A model generated the notes under the pieces. It was given only the letters and a program-made list of their open reading frames with translations. It ran no database searches and had not been told where the DNA came from. The position numbers were made by a program, and so were the translations under genes. Of a DNA stretch of 64,000 nt, positions 7,103-16,654 are shown in pieces; within the stretch, counting starts at the first letter, position 1; each line of letters starts with the position of its first letter. Origin of the DNA: Pseudomonas sp. QS1027 (GTDB lineage Bacteria > Pseudomonadota > Gammaproteobacteria > Pseudomonadales > Pseudomonadaceae); the NCBI RefSeq assembly GCF_002814235.1, contig NZ_PHSU01000011.1:372001-436000 (forward strand). The letters run 5' to 3'.

Positions 7103-9754
7103 TCAGGCTTCACTTTCAATGCCCGGTTGCTCCTGCAAAGGGAGGAACAGGGTGATACAGGTGCCATGGCCGTCAATGCCATCATCCACGGCAATATGTC
7201 CGCCGTGTGCACCGACCATCCCCTGGCAGATCGCCAGGCCCAGGCCCGTGCCCTGCCCGCCGCGATCGCCACGGGCGGCGGTGTAGAACATGTCGAAAAT
7301 CTTGTGCCGCTCATCTTGCGGAATCCCCGGTCCTTCGTCACTGACGGAAAAAAACAGCTCCTTGTCGGTGGTGCCGGCACGCAGTTGCAGGCGCCCCTGG
7401 GGCGGTGAAAAGCGCGCGGCGTTTTCCATCACGTTGATCAGCGCCTGTTCGATCAGCGCCGCGTGCACATAGAGTAGCGGCAAATCCGCCGGCAGCTCGG
7501 TACTGACCTGCAATGGTGCCAACACCGCCCGCAGCCGGTTCAGCGCGCTGCCGATGATATCCGCCGGCGCGACCCAGTCGCGGGCCAGCTTCAGCGCCCC
7601 GTGGCCCAGCCGGGTCATGTCCAGCAGGTTCTGGATATAACGGTCCAGGCGCTCGGCTTCGTCGCGGGTGCCTTCCAGCAGTTCCCGGCGATCTTCCAGG
7701 GGGATCGCCTCGCCCAGCGCCAACAGGCTGTCGATGCTGCCGCGCATGGAGGTCAACGGCGTGCGCAGGTCATGGGACACCGAGGCCAGCAAGGCACTGC
7801 GCAGTTGTTCGGTTTCGCCGTGCAGGCGCGCGGCCTCGAGGTCGTCGGCCAACTGCGCCCGGGCCAGCGCCTGGGCCAGCGGCTGGCTGAGGGCGGTCAA
7901 CAGGCGCCGACGCTGCCCGCTCAGGGTCTGGCCCTCCTTGGGGCAGACGCCCAGGAGAGCCAACGGCCCCTCTTCCGCCGACAACGGCCACCACCACCAA
8001 CGCCCGAACGGCAGCGTCCCGGTGCCCATGCCCGCCGGCTGGTCGTGCTGCCAGGCCCAATCGGCGGCGGCCCGCTCGGATTCGGAGAAGGTCTGCGGGC
8101 CGCCGGTCTCGACTTTCCAGCCACCCTGGCCGTCACGGTTGAGCAGGCAGATTTGCAGCTCCTCCCAACCACTGAGGTGCTGCGAAGCGGCGCTGATCAC
8201 CGCCTGGCGATCAGTGGCCGCCGTCAGCTTGCGCGACAGGTCGAGCAGTTCGCTGGTTTCTTCCTGGGTGTCGCGCAGGGCCTCCAGTTGCCGCCGCTGA
8301 CGGGCCGCGAGGTTACCGGTGAGCGCCGCCATCAAGAGGAAAAACAGCAGCGTCAGGACATCCTCTTCACGCTGGATGGCGAAGGAGAATTTCGGTGGGA
8401 TGAACAGGAAGTCGTAACTCAGGAACGACAGCACCGCACAGGCCAGCGACGGCCCCAGGCTGCTGCGCACCGCCACCAGCAAGACGGCGGCGAGGAACAC
8501 CAGGGAGATATTCGGCAACGGCAGGACACTGGCCACACCCCAGGCCAGGGCAGTGGCCAGGATCGTCGCCACCAGCGCCATCGCGTAGTCGAACCAGACC
8601 ACCGCTTGCGGGGCGCGGGTACGCGTCACCTGCTGCTCTTCGTCACGGTCCAGCACGTTGATTTCCAGGCCGTGGGCACTGCGTAACAAACGCGCCGCCA
8701 GGCCGCCACCCAACAGTCGGCGCCGCCAGTTCTTCCGCGACTGTCCGACCAGCACCAGGCTGGCGCGGCGTTCGGCGGCGTGCTGAATCAGGGTCTTGGC
8801 CACTTCCCCGGCGCGCAGCAGCACCACTTCGCCGCCGAGGCGCTCGGCCAGTTGCTGGGCGCTTTGCAGGCGCAGGCGCGACTGCTCGTCGCGCACGCTG
8901 CCGTTGTCCACATGCACCAGGCTCCAGGGCAGGTGCCGACGCTGGGCAACCCGACTGGCATGGCGCACCAGGCGCTCGGCCTGGGCGTCACCGTCCACCC
9001 CCACCAGCAAGCGCCCGCGCAGGGCCGGCGCCGACTGGCCGAGGGTCCGGTAACCCAGGGCCAGGTCGTTGTCGACCTGGGCCGCCGCCGTCTGCATGGC
9101 CAGCTCGCGCAGGGCAGTGAGGTTGGTCTGGGTAAAAAACGCGTCGATGGCGGCGCGGGCCTGCTCCGGCACATAGACCTTGCCGTCGCGCAAACGCTCC
9201 AGCAGTTCACGGGGCGGCAGGTCGATCAGCAGTAGCTCATCGGCCTCCTGCAGGACCCAGTCCGGCAAGGTTTCACGAACCTGCACGCCGGTAATCCCGC
9301 GCACCTGGTCATTGAGACTTTCCAGGTGCTGGACGTTGACCGTGGTGAACACGTCGATACCGGCGGCCAGCAACTCCTGGACATCCTGCCAACGTTTGAC
9401 GTGACGGCTGTTGGGCGCGTTGCTGTGGGCCAGTTCATCGACCAGCACGAGCTTGGGCTTGGCCTTGAGCAGGCCATCGAGGTCCATTTCTTCAAGCAGG
9501 ACCCCGCGATACTCGGAGCGCACCAGCGGCTGCTGCGGCAAACCGCTGAGCAGCGCCTCGGTTTCCGCGCGGCCGTGGGTCTCCACCACCCCGGCGAGGA
9601 GTTTCACGCCCTGGCGCAGTTGAGTGTGGGCGGCCTGCAACATGGCGTAGGTCTTGCCGACACCGGGCGAGGCGCCGAGAAAGACCTTGAGCCGGCCACG
9701 ACCGTCGCGGGGCAGTTCTGCTAGGAGCGCGTCGGCGCGACCGGAATCACTCAT
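7103..9754 (-). CDS. kdpD: Potassium-sensing histidine kinase KdpD
   Basis: This is an 883-residue sensor kinase. The N-terminal KdpD domain carries a Walker A-like GASPGVGKT (27-35) and is followed by a universal-stress-protein-like domain. A cluster of four membrane segments lies in the middle (from VVWFDYAMALVATILA onward), then a GAF-like region. The kinase core has His661 in SHDLRTPL and ATP-binding motifs including DEGPGIP and GTGLGLAIC. It phosphorylates KdpE. The start at 9754 (MSDSGRADA) was chosen over an ATG 15 bases upstream because it begins the recognisable sequence. A 141-base gap holding a REPIN separates it from kdpC. Confidence 0.96.
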   Translation of the reverse strand: MSDSGRADALLAELPRDGRGRLKVFLGASPGVGKTYAMLQAAHTQLRQGVKLLAGVVETHGRAETEALLSGLPQQPLVRSEYRGVLLEEMDLDGLLKAKPKLVLVDELAHSNAPNSRHVKRWQDVQELLAAGIDVFTTVNVQHLESLNDQVRGITGVQVRETLPDWVLQEADELLLIDLPPRELLERLRDGKVYVPEQARAAIDAFFTQTNLTALRELAMQTAAAQVDNDLALGYRTLGQSAPALRGRLLVGVDGDAQAERLVRHASRVAQRRHLPWSLVHVDNGSVRDEQSRLRLQSAQQLAERLGGEVVLLRAGEVAKTLIQHAAERRASLVLVGQSRKNWRRRLLGGGLAARLLRSAHGLEINVLDRDEEQQVTRTRAPQAVVWFDYAMALVATILATALAWGVASVLPLPNISLVFLAAVLLVAVRSSLGPSLACAVLSFLSYDFLFIPPKFSFAIQREEDVLTLLFFLLMAALTGNLAARQRRQLEALRDTQEETSELLDLSRKLTAATDRQAVISAASQHLSGWEELQICLLNRDGQGGWKVETGGPQTFSESERAAADWAWQHDQPAGMGTGTLPFGRWWWWPLSAEEGPLALLGVCPKEGQTLSGQRRRLLTALSQPLAQALARAQLADDLEAARLHGETEQLRSALLASVSHDLRTPLTSMRGSIDSLLALGEAIPLEDRRELLEGTRDEAERLDRYIQNLLDMTRLGHGALKLARDWVAPADIIGSALNRLRAVLAPLQVSTELPADLPLLYVHAALIEQALINVMENAARFSPPQGRLQLRAGTTDKELFFSVSDEGPGIPQDERHKIFDMFYTAARGDRGGQGTGLGLAICQGMVGAHGGHIAVDDGIDGHGTCITLFLPLQEQPGIESEA

Positions 9755-9792
9755 GTCGTCGGTTCTCACTTATGAAGCTGATACCACCGTCC

Positions 9793-9885
9793 CTTGCAGG
9801 AGCCGGCTTGCTGGCGATAGCGGTTATCCAGGCGACAACGATGCCGGCTACCAGATCGCATCGCCAGCAAGCCGGCTCCTACAGG
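9793..9885. repeat. REP inverted pair (REPIN-like) between kdpC and kdpD
   Basis: The left arm contains GGAGCCGGCTTGCTGGCGAT and the right arm ATCGCCAGCAAGCCGGCTCC, so the arms are perfect inverted copies separated by a loop of about 40 bases. It lies inside the kdp operon, where a transcript would fold it into a long hairpin. Confidence 0.85.
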
Positions 9886-9895
9886 GTTACAGCGT

Positions 9896-10447
9896 TTATT
9901 TCGAAACTTCGGCCAGGGCCGCATTCAAGGCAAGCACATTGATCACCGGAGGGCCAATCAAGGGTTGCTCGATATGTTCTTCAACCAGGCGTTCGACATC
10001 GGCCGCCGGCAGGTTGCGCGCCTGCGCTACCCGCGCCAGTTGATAGCGAATCGCCTCGGGAGGCAAGTGCGGATCGAGACCGCTGGCCGACGTGGTCAGC
10101 ATCGACAGAGGCACCGGGCCCTGGCCGGGCACCGCCTGCTTGGCCGCATCGTCAAAGATCCGCGTGGCCAGGGCCGGGTTGCTCGGGCTCAGGTTACTGG
10201 ACGAACTCGACACGGTGGCGAAGGCCCCCGCCGAAGGCCGCGGATGGAACCAGGTGTCACCGGTGAAATCCTGGGCAATCAGGGACGAGCCACGGACCTT
10301 GCCGTCGGCGTCGCGCACCAGGCTGCCATTGGCTTGTTGCGGGAAGACCACCTGGGCCACGCCGGTGACCACCAGGGGATAGGCGACGCCGGTAATCAGG
10401 GTCATCAGGACCAACAGGCTCAAGGCCGGACGTACTACGCTGGACAT
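9896..10447 (-). CDS. kdpC: K+-transporting ATPase subunit KdpC
   Basis: This 183-residue subunit has one N-terminal membrane segment ([21 protein letters not shown]) and a periplasmic or peripheral domain. The domain contains the conserved GSx[15 protein letters not shown] and SNLSPSNP motifs, and [12 protein letters not shown] near the middle. KdpC stabilises the KdpA-KdpB complex and assists ATP binding. The ATG at 10447 (MSSVVRPAL) is used because it starts the family sequence; the upstream frame is only an extension. The gap to kdpB is 70 bases and holds a compact REP. Confidence 0.96.
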   Translation of the reverse strand: MSSVVRPALSLLVLMTLITGVAYPLVVTGVAQVVFPQQANGSLVRDADGKVRGSSLIAQDFTGDTWFHPRPSAGAFATVSSSSSNLSPSNPALATRIFDDAAKQAVPGQGPVPLSMLTTSASGLDPHLPPEAIRYQLARVAQARNLPAADVERLVEEHIEQPLIGPPVINVLALNAALAEVSK

Positions 10448-10477
10448 GTTCAATTCCTCAAATTCAGGGGTACACAA

Positions 10478-10508
10478 CCTGCAGGAGCCGGCTTGCCGGC
10501 CCCTACAG
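10478..10508. repeat. Single compact REP between kdpB and kdpC
   Basis: This single REP runs CCTGCAGGAGCCGGCTTGCC then GGCCCCTACAG and can fold as a short hairpin around GCCGGC..GCCGGC. It lies in the kdpB-kdpC intercistronic gap. Confidence 0.75.
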
Positions 10509-10517
10509 AAAAACGCG

Positions 10518-12575
10518 TCACACCAGGTGCAGCGCCGTCAGCAGCATGTCGATGGCCTTGATCCCCACGAACGGCGCCACGATCCCGCCCAGTCCGTAGA
10601 TCAGCAGGTTGCGCCGCAACAGGTGCGCGGCACTCGCCGCCTGCACCCGCACGCCACGCAGGGCCAGCGGGATCAGCACGACGATGATCAGGGCGTTGAA
10701 CACGATCGCCGAGAGGATCGCGCTCTGCGGGCTGGTCAGGTGCATGACGTTGAGCACGCCCAGCTGTGGATAAATCGAGGCGAACAGCGCCGGCAGGATG
10801 GCGAAGTACTTGGCCACGTCGTTGGCAATCGAGAAGGTGGTCAGCGCCCCCCGGGTAACCAGCAATTCCTTGCCGATCTGCACCACGTCCAGCAGCTTGG
10901 TCGGATCGCTGTCGAGGTCGACCATGTTCGCCGCTTCGCGTGCAGCCTGGGTGCCGTCGTTCATCGCCATGCCGACGTCGGCCTGGGCCAGTGCAGGGGC
11001 GTCGTTGGCACCGTCACCGCACATCGCCACCAGACGACCGTCGTTCTGCTCCAGGCGAATGCGCGCCAGTTTCTTCTCCGGGGTGGCTTCGGCCAGCACA
11101 TCGTCGACCCCCGCCTCTGCCGCAATCGCAGCCGCGGTCAGGGGGTTGTCGCCGGTCACCATCACGGTGCGGATACCCAGCTTGCGCAATTCGGCGAAGC
11201 GATCACGAATGCCTGGCTTGACCACGTCCTTCAGGTGAATGGCCCCCAACAGGCGACCATCGGCACAGACCAGCAACGGCGTACCACCGCTCTGGGCGAT
11301 CCGGTCGACTTCCCGGGACAATACCGGCGACAGGTCGCTGCGCTTCTGGCCGACAAAGGCCAGCAGTGAATCCACCGCGCCCTTGCGATACACCCGGCCC
11401 TGGTAGTCGACACCCGACAGGCGCGTTTCGGCGCTGAACGGCACGGCGGTCAGTTCGGCCGCCGCCGGTTCCTGCTGCGGATGCAGTTCACGCAGGTACT
11501 CGACAATCGATTTACCTTCGGCGGTGTCGTCCGCCAGCGAAGCCAGCAAGGCGCCTTCAGCCAGTTCCTTGGCGCTGACGCCTGGGGTGGCATAGACCGC
11601 CGTGCAGCGACGGTTGCCGAAGGTGATGGTGCCGGTCTTGTCCAGCAGCAGCACATGCACGTCACCCGCCGCTTCCACCGCACGGCCGGACTTGGCAATC
11701 ACATTCAGGCGTACCAGACGGTCCATCCCGGCGATACCGATGGCCGAGAGCAGGCCGCCGATGGTGGTCGGAATCAGGGTCACCAGCAGCGCCACCAGGA
11801 ACACCAGCGGCAGGCTTCCGCCGGAGAAGTGGGCGAACGGCTGCAGGGTCACCACCACCAGCAGGAAGATCAGGGTCAGGCCGATCAGCAGGATGTCCAG
11901 CGCCACTTCGTTGGGGGTCTTCTGGCGCTTGGCGCCTTCCACCAGGGCGATCATGCGATCCAGGGTCGACTCGCCGGGGTTGGCGGTGATGCGCACCACC
12001 AGCCAGTCGGACACCAGACGGGTATTGCCGGTGACCGCCGAACGGTCGCCGCCGGACTCGCGGATCACCGGTGCGGATTCACCGGTAATCGCCGCTTCGT
12101 TGACGGCGGCGATCCCTTCGATCACCTCGCCGTCGCCAGGAATCATTTCCCCGGCGACCACCCGTACCACGTCACCTTTGCTCAGGTTGGCGGCCGGCAC
12201 CGATTCGTAGCTGCCATTGGCCTTGCGACGATGGGCCACCAGGCCTTCGCTGCCAGCCTTCAGGCTGTCGGCGCGGGCCTTGCCGCGACCTTCGGCCAGG
12301 GCCTCGGCAAAGTTGGCGAACAACACGGTGAACCACAGCCAGAGGGCGATCTGGGCGGAGATAAAGGTCGAAACGGCGGGGTCCGGCACAAAGCACAGGA
12401 CCGTGGTCAACACCGCCGTCAGTTCGACCACCAGCATGACCGGCGCACGTTGCAACTGACGCGGGTCGAGCTTGACGAAGGCTTGGACCAGGGCCGGACG
12501 CCACAGGGCGGACATCGCGGTCTTGGGCTGTTCGACGACAGCCGGTTTTGTTGCGGGTAGAGGCATATTCATCAT
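10518..12575 (-). CDS. kdpB: K+-transporting P-type ATPase KdpB
   Basis: This 685-residue P-type ATPase catalytic subunit shows the actuator TGES at 164-167, the phosphorylated Asp312 in DKTGT, and the hinge motif [16 protein letters not shown] in the phosphorylation domain. Membrane segments lie near 45-90, 225-280 and at the C-terminus. It hydrolyses ATP to drive K+ uptake through KdpA. An ATG at 12575 gives MMNMPLPA; an inner ATG nine bases later is equally possible. It lies 7 bases after the kdpA stop. Confidence 0.97.
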   Translation of the reverse strand: MMNMPLPATKPAVVEQPKTAMSALWRPALVQAFVKLDPRQLQRAPVMLVVELTAVLTTVLCFVPDPAVSTFISAQIALWLWFTVLFANFAEALAEGRGKARADSLKAGSEGLVAHRRKANGSYESVPAANLSKGDVVRVVAGEMIPGDGEVIEGIAAVNEAAITGESAPVIRESGGDRSAVTGNTRLVSDWLVVRITANPGESTLDRMIALVEGAKRQKTPNEVALDILLIGLTLIFLLVVVTLQPFAHFSGGSLPLVFLVALLVTLIPTTIGGLLSAIGIAGMDRLVRLNVIAKSGRAVEAAGDVHVLLLDKTGTITFGNRRCTAVYATPGVSAKELAEGALLASLADDTAEGKSIVEYLRELHPQQEPAAAELTAVPFSAETRLSGVDYQGRVYRKGAVDSLLAFVGQKRSDLSPVLSREVDRIAQSGGTPLLVCADGRLLGAIHLKDVVKPGIRDRFAELRKLGIRTVMVTGDNPLTAAAIAAEAGVDDVLAEATPEKKLARIRLEQNDGRLVAMCGDGANDAPALAQADVGMAMNDGTQAAREAANMVDLDSDPTKLLDVVQIGKELLVTRGALTTFSIANDVAKYFAILPALFASIYPQLGVLNVMHLTSPQSAILSAIVFNALIIVVLIPLALRGVRVQAASAAHLLRRNLLIYGLGGIVAPFVGIKAIDMLLTALHLV

Positions 12576-12582
12576 CAGATCC

Positions 12583-14277
12583 TCAGAAGCCCATGCTCAG
12601 TTGTTCGGCAATCGGTCCCAGCGCCAGCGTCGGCAGGAAGGTCAAGCCCCCCACCAGCAGGATGGTCACCGTCAACAGCGTGACGAACAGCGGGCCATGG
12701 GTCGGGAAGCTGTTCTGGCCGATCGGCGCGGTCTTCTTCATCGCCAGGCTGCCGGCCAGGGCCAGTACCGGGAAGATGTAGCCGAAGCGGCCGAGCAACA
12801 TGCTCAAGCTCATCATCAGGTTGTGGAACGCGGTGTTGGCGCTGAAACCACCGAACGCGGAACCGTTATTCGCCGTGGCCGAGGTGTAGGCGTAGAGCAA
12901 CTGACTGAAACCATGCGGTCCGGGGTTGCTCACCGCGGCGGCAGGGCCTGGCAGGCTGGCGGCAATCGCGCCGAGCACCAGGGTGCCCACCGGCATCACC
13001 AGCAGCGTCACCACCAGCAGTTGCACTTCCTTGGCCTGGAGCTTCTTGCCCAGGTATTCCGGGGTGCGACCGATCATCAGGCCGGCGAGGAACACCGCGA
13101 TCAGCACGTTCAGCAGCATGCCGTAGAGGCCCGCGCCGACGCCGCCGAAGATCACCTCACCGACCATCATGTTGACCAGCGCCACCATCCCGCTCAGGGG
13201 GTTGAGGCTGTCATGCATGGCGTTGACCGAACCGTTCGACGCGGCGGTGGTGGTCACCGCCCACACCACGCTGGCGGTAGTACCGAAGCGGGTTTCCTTG
13301 CCTTCCAACGGAGCGGTCTGCTCCACCAGCGGATTGTGCAACGCCGGGTTCGGCTGATATTCGGCATACAGCGACACCGCGCCGCCGATCAACAACAGGG
13401 ACAGCATGCAGGCCATGATGGCCCGACTCTGGCGCAGGTCCTTGACGTAATGCCCGAAGGTGAACACCAGCGCCGCCGGAATCAGGATGATCGACACCAG
13501 TTCGATCAGGTCGCTCAGGGCGGTCGGGTTTTCGAACGGATGGGCCGAGTTGACACCGAAGAAACCGCCGCCGTTGGTACCCAATTGCTTGATCGCGATC
13601 TGGCTGGCTGCCGGGCCCAGGGGAATGACCTGGTCGGCGCCCTGCAGGGTCACGGCATTGACATAGTGGGCGAAGGTCTGCGGAACACCCTGCCAGACCA
13701 GGAACAGTGCCATGATCAGGCACATCGGCAGCAGGCCATAGAGAATGGCACGGGTCATGTCGACCCAGAAGTTGCCCAGGGTCGCCGTTGAACGTCGGCT
13801 GATGCCGCGGCACAGGGCGACCAGCACGGCCAGGCCGGTGGCGGCACTGGCAAAGTTCTGCACCGTGAGGCCGGCCATCTGGCTCAGGTAGCTCAGGGAC
13901 GCTTCACCGCTGTAGTTCTGCCAGTTGGTGTTGGTCATGAAACTGATGGCGGTGTTGAACGACAGGGTCCACTCCAGACCCGGCAGATTCTGCGGGTTGA
14001 GCGGCAGGTACTGCTGGAACAGCAGGATCGCGAACAACACCAGGAAGCCCGCGAGGTTGAAGGCGAGCAAGGCCAGGGCATATTTCTGCCAGCTCTGTTC
14101 GCTGCTGGCATCGACCCCGGACAGGCGATAACAGGCCCGTTCCAGCGGCCCGAACACCGGCGTCAGCCAGGTCCGCTTGCCTTCCATCACGTTGTAGTAG
14201 AAGCGCCCCAATGCCGGTGCCGGCGCAAGCACCAGCACGAGAAACGCCAGGATCAGCAAATAGTCATAACTGTGCAT
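12583..14277 (-). CDS. kdpA: K+-transporting ATPase channel subunit KdpA
   Basis: This 564-residue integral membrane protein resembles K+ channel and Trk-type transporters. Four selectivity-filter-like loops are visible: [39 protein letters not shown] and [11 protein letters not shown]. It forms the K+ translocation path of the Kdp complex in the inner membrane. The length equals the usual family length. It follows kdpF by 11 bases. Confidence 0.97.
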   Translation of the reverse strand: MHSYDYLLILAFLVLVLAPAPALGRFYYNVMEGKRTWLTPVFGPLERACYRLSGVDASSEQSWQKYALALLAFNLAGFLVLFAILLFQQYLPLNPQNLPGLEWTLSFNTAISFMTNTNWQNYSGEASLSYLSQMAGLTVQNFASAATGLAVLVALCRGISRRSTATLGNFWVDMTRAILYGLLPMCLIMALFLVWQGVPQTFAHYVNAVTLQGADQVIPLGPAASQIAIKQLGTNGGGFFGVNSAHPFENPTALSDLIELVSIILIPAALVFTFGHYVKDLRQSRAIMACMLSLLLIGGAVSLYAEYQPNPALHNPLVEQTAPLEGKETRFGTTASVVWAVTTTAASNGSVNAMHDSLNPLSGMVALVNMMVGEVIFGGVGAGLYGMLLNVLIAVFLAGLMIGRTPEYLGKKLQAKEVQLLVVTLLVMPVGTLVLGAIAASLPGPAAAVSNPGPHGFSQLLYAYTSATANNGSAFGGFSANTAFHNLMMSLSMLLGRFGYIFPVLALAGSLAMKKTAPIGQNSFPTHGPLFVTLLTVTILLVGGLTFLPTLALGPIAEQLSMGF

Positions 14278-14288
14278 ACCTGCCGCTC

Positions 14289-14378
14289 CTAGTTCCGGTC
14301 CGCGCGCAACAGCGCAACCAGTAGATAAATGAACAGCGCCACAGCCAGCAGCAGTGACACCCCGTCCAGAATGCTCAT
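14289..14378 (-). CDS. kdpF: Kdp complex small membrane peptide KdpF
   Basis: This 29-residue ORF reads MSILDGVSLLLAVALFIYLL and continues VALLRADRN to a TAG stop. It is a single hydrophobic helix with a charged C-terminus, the size and pattern of KdpF, which stabilises the KdpABC complex. It lies directly before kdpA and is the first gene of the operon. GGGGAAAA precedes the ATG on the minus strand. Confidence 0.9.
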   Translation of the reverse strand: MSILDGVSLLLAVALFIYLLVALLRADRN

Positions 14379-14732
14379 GGAATTTTCCCCTTGGTACGGC
14401 AACGGCCGTGTGTGGGGCTTATTGTCGTGAGGGAGGCCGTAAAGGAACGAGGGCGACACCGGGGGTGATGCGTAAAGAAGGCGTAAAGAGTGACTTTACG
14501 TAGGAGTTACACCCTAGAATCCGTAGGAGTTCCAGGGAGATGAGCGGTTTGCCGAGGGTTATTTGTGTCAGCCTCGATACAAAACCGACAAGCGGCCAAC
14601 ATCCACCCCCTGTAGCTTCGTGCACAGCTACACTTGAAAGGGATTCCGGCCTTCGGACCGGGTACCTATCCTGCAACAATTCGCGGCCCCTCTTTTTCGT
14701 GGCTGGCCGCTTACCGGTAGATAATCGCCCGC
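14379..14732. other. Divergent regulatory region kdp / two-component pair
   Basis: This is 354 bases without a credible gene. The kdp side holds three copies of CGTAAAG at 14438, 14471 and 14482, and an inverted CTTTACG at 14494. A weak minus-strand -10-like GACAAT lies at 14421-14426. The plus-strand side, before the response-regulator gene, holds the inverted repeat TGTAGCT..AGCTACA at 14611-14632. Confidence 0.6.
14438..14500 (-). promoter_or_regulatory. Candidate KdpE-binding repeats upstream of kdpF
   Basis: On the minus strand, TTTACG-type half sites occur at 14482, 14471 and 14438. They are spaced 11 and 33 bases apart, so all lie on the same helix face. A further copy in the opposite orientation is at 14494-14500. 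Tandem T-rich half sites at about 11-base spacing are the expected layout for an OmpR-family dimer such as KdpE. The site is about 60-120 bases upstream of the kdpF start. Assignment to KdpE is inference. Confidence 0.5.
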
Positions 14733-15497
14733 ATGCAGAACACTCCCGCTCCTCTGGCTGATGTCAACAAACCGCTCTCGCCGGGCGATGACAAGCGCTG
14801 GAATGTCCGCGCGCTGATCGTCGACGACGATATTCCCATCCGCGAACTGCTGATCGACTACCTGGCACGCTTCAGCATCCAGGCCACCGGTGTCACCGAC
14901 GGTGCCGGCATGCGCCAGGCCTTGCAGCTGGAAACCTTCGACGTGGTGGTCCTCGACCTGATGCTTCCGGGTGAAGACGGCCTGTCGCTGTGCCGCTGGC
15001 TGCGCACCGAATCGGACATCCCGATCCTGATGCTGACCGCCCGTTGCGAACCCACCGACCGGATCATCGGCCTGGAACTGGGCGCCGACGACTATATGGC
15101 CAAGCCCTTCGAGCCCCGTGAACTGGTGGCCCGGATCCAGACCATCCTGCGTCGGGTGCGCGACGACCGCACCGAACAACGGGCCAATATCCGCTTCGAC
15201 AACTGGCGCCTGAACAGTGTGCTGCGCCAGCTGATCGCCGACGACGGGCTGGTGGTGCCGCTGTCCAACGCCGAGTTCCGCCTGCTCTGGGTGTTTATCG
15301 AACGCCCGCGCCGGGTCCTCAGCCGCGAGCAGTTGCTCGACGCCGCCCGGGGTCGCTCCATCGAGGCCTTCGACCGCAGCATCGACCTGCTGGTCTCGCG
15401 CCTGCGCCAGAAGCTCGGTGACGACCCGAAATCGCCACAACTGATCAAGACCGTGCGCGGTGAAGGCTACCTGTTCGACGCGAGAGAAATCGGCTGA
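14733..15497 (+). CDS. OmpR-family response regulator
   Basis: This is a 254-residue regulator. A 25-residue N-terminal extension precedes the receiver domain, which has an acidic pocket DDD near 31-33, phospho-acceptor Asp75 (LDLMLPGEDG) and KPFEPRELVAR. The C-terminal winged helix ends TVRGEGYLFDAREIG. It probably controls transcription in response to the kinase encoded next, with which it overlaps by one base (TGATG). I do not recognise a specific named regulator. The inverted repeat TGTAGCT..AGCTACA upstream may be its operator. Confidence 0.9.
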   Translation: MQNTPAPLADVNKPLSPGDDKRWNVRALIVDDDIPIRELLIDYLARFSIQATGVTDGAGMRQALQLETFDVVVLDLMLPGEDGLSLCRWLRTESDIPILMLTARCEPTDRIIGLELGADDYMAKPFEPRELVARIQTILRRVRDDRTEQRANIRFDNWRLNSVLRQLIADDGLVVPLSNAEFRLLWVFIERPRRVLSREQLLDAARGRSIEAFDRSIDLLVSRLRQKLGDDPKSPQLIKTVRGEGYLFDAREIG

Positions 15498-16540
15498 TGC
15501 GCGCACGCCTCGACACGCTGTTCGGTCGCCTGTTTGGCGTGTCGCTGGTGGCGATCATCCTCGCCCACTTGCTGGGCTTTCTCTGGTTTCATCATTACGG
15601 TGGCCCGCCACCGCCGCCGCCGCCTTCTCCCGGCATGATGGAGCGTTTCGACCCCGAGCATCCGCCGCCCTATCGCCACCCGCCGCGCCCCTGGTTTGGC
15701 GGACCGCTAGTGCCGCTGACGCTGCAGATCATTTCCCTGGTGATTGTCGCCTGGTATGGCGCCAAGCTGCTGTCCCGGCCAATCCAGCGCCTCAGCGACG
15801 CCGCCGAACGCCTCAGCGAAGACCTCAACAGCCCACCACTGGATGAGACCGGCCCCCGCGAAGCACGGCTGGCGGCCAATACCTTCAACCTGATGCAGCA
15901 ACGCATCCGTGAACAGGTGCAGCAACGCGGGCGCATGCTCGGCGCGGTGTCCCACGACCTGCGCACGCCGCTGTCACGCCTCAAGCTGCGGCTCGAACAG
16001 GTCGACAACATGAAACTCCAGGGTCAGATGCGCCAGGACCTGGACGACATGATCGGCATGCTCGACGCCACCCTCAGCTACCTGCATGAGCAGCGCACCA
16101 GCGAGGAGATGCAATGGATGGACGTCCAGGCACTGGTCGAATCCCTCTGCGAAAACGCCCAGGACCAGGGCTCGCAGGTCCAGGCCAGCGGCCATTGCGC
16201 GCCGTTGCTGGTGCAGCCCATGGCGCTGCGTTCGTGCCTGAACAACCTGCTGGACAATGCCCTGCGTTACGCCGGCGACGCCCTGATCACCCTGGAAGAC
16301 AGCCGTCGGCAACTGCTGATCCGGGTCATCGACCATGGTCCGGGGATTGCCATGGAGAAACGCGAGGCCGTGTTCGAACCCTTCTATCGCCTGGAAGGCT
16401 CGCGCAACCGCAATTCCGGCGGCGTCGGCCTGGGCATGACCATTGCCCGGGAAGCGGCCCAGCGCCTGGGCGGCGAACTGACCCTGGAAGAAACCCCGGG
16501 CGGCGGCCTGACCGCCGTGGTCCGTCTACCCCGGGCCTGA
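15497..16540 (+). CDS. Sensor histidine kinase with His/Pro-rich periplasmic loop
   Basis: This 347-residue kinase has a first membrane segment at about 13-31 and a second at about 72-92. The periplasmic loop between them is only about 40 residues and is dominated by Pro with several His (HHYGGPPPPPPPSP, later HPPPYRHPPRP). A HAMP-like linker follows, then the phospho-acceptor His153 in SHDLRTPLSRLKLRLEQ and ATPase motifs NLLDNALRYA, DHGPGIA and GGVGLGMTIA. The very short loop cannot hold a folded ligand domain, so direct metal or membrane sensing is plausible inference. The partner is the regulator encoded immediately upstream. Confidence 0.9.
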   Translation: MRARLDTLFGRLFGVSLVAIILAHLLGFLWFHHYGGPPPPPPPSPGMMERFDPEHPPPYRHPPRPWFGGPLVPLTLQIISLVIVAWYGAKLLSRPIQRLSDAAERLSEDLNSPPLDETGPREARLAANTFNLMQQRIREQVQQRGRMLGAVSHDLRTPLSRLKLRLEQVDNMKLQGQMRQDLDDMIGMLDATLSYLHEQRTSEEMQWMDVQALVESLCENAQDQGSQVQASGHCAPLLVQPMALRSCLNNLLDNALRYAGDALITLEDSRRQLLIRVIDHGPGIAMEKREAVFEPFYRLEGSRNRNSGGVGLGMTIAREAAQRLGGELTLEETPGGGLTAVVRLPRA

Positions 16541-16654
16541 CGCTCTGTGTAATAACCGGTACAAAGCCCACACACCCTCGACACCTGAGACTTGGAGTCT
16601 GCACAAGCCGATGCACTGTTATCGGTTTTGCCAACACTTAGGGAGTGTGCACTT

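Noticed and set aside
14540..14761. 73-codon ORF on the plus strand before the response regulator
   Set aside because: The GGGAG touches the ATG with no spacer, the product resembles nothing, and it overlaps the true regulator start in another frame.
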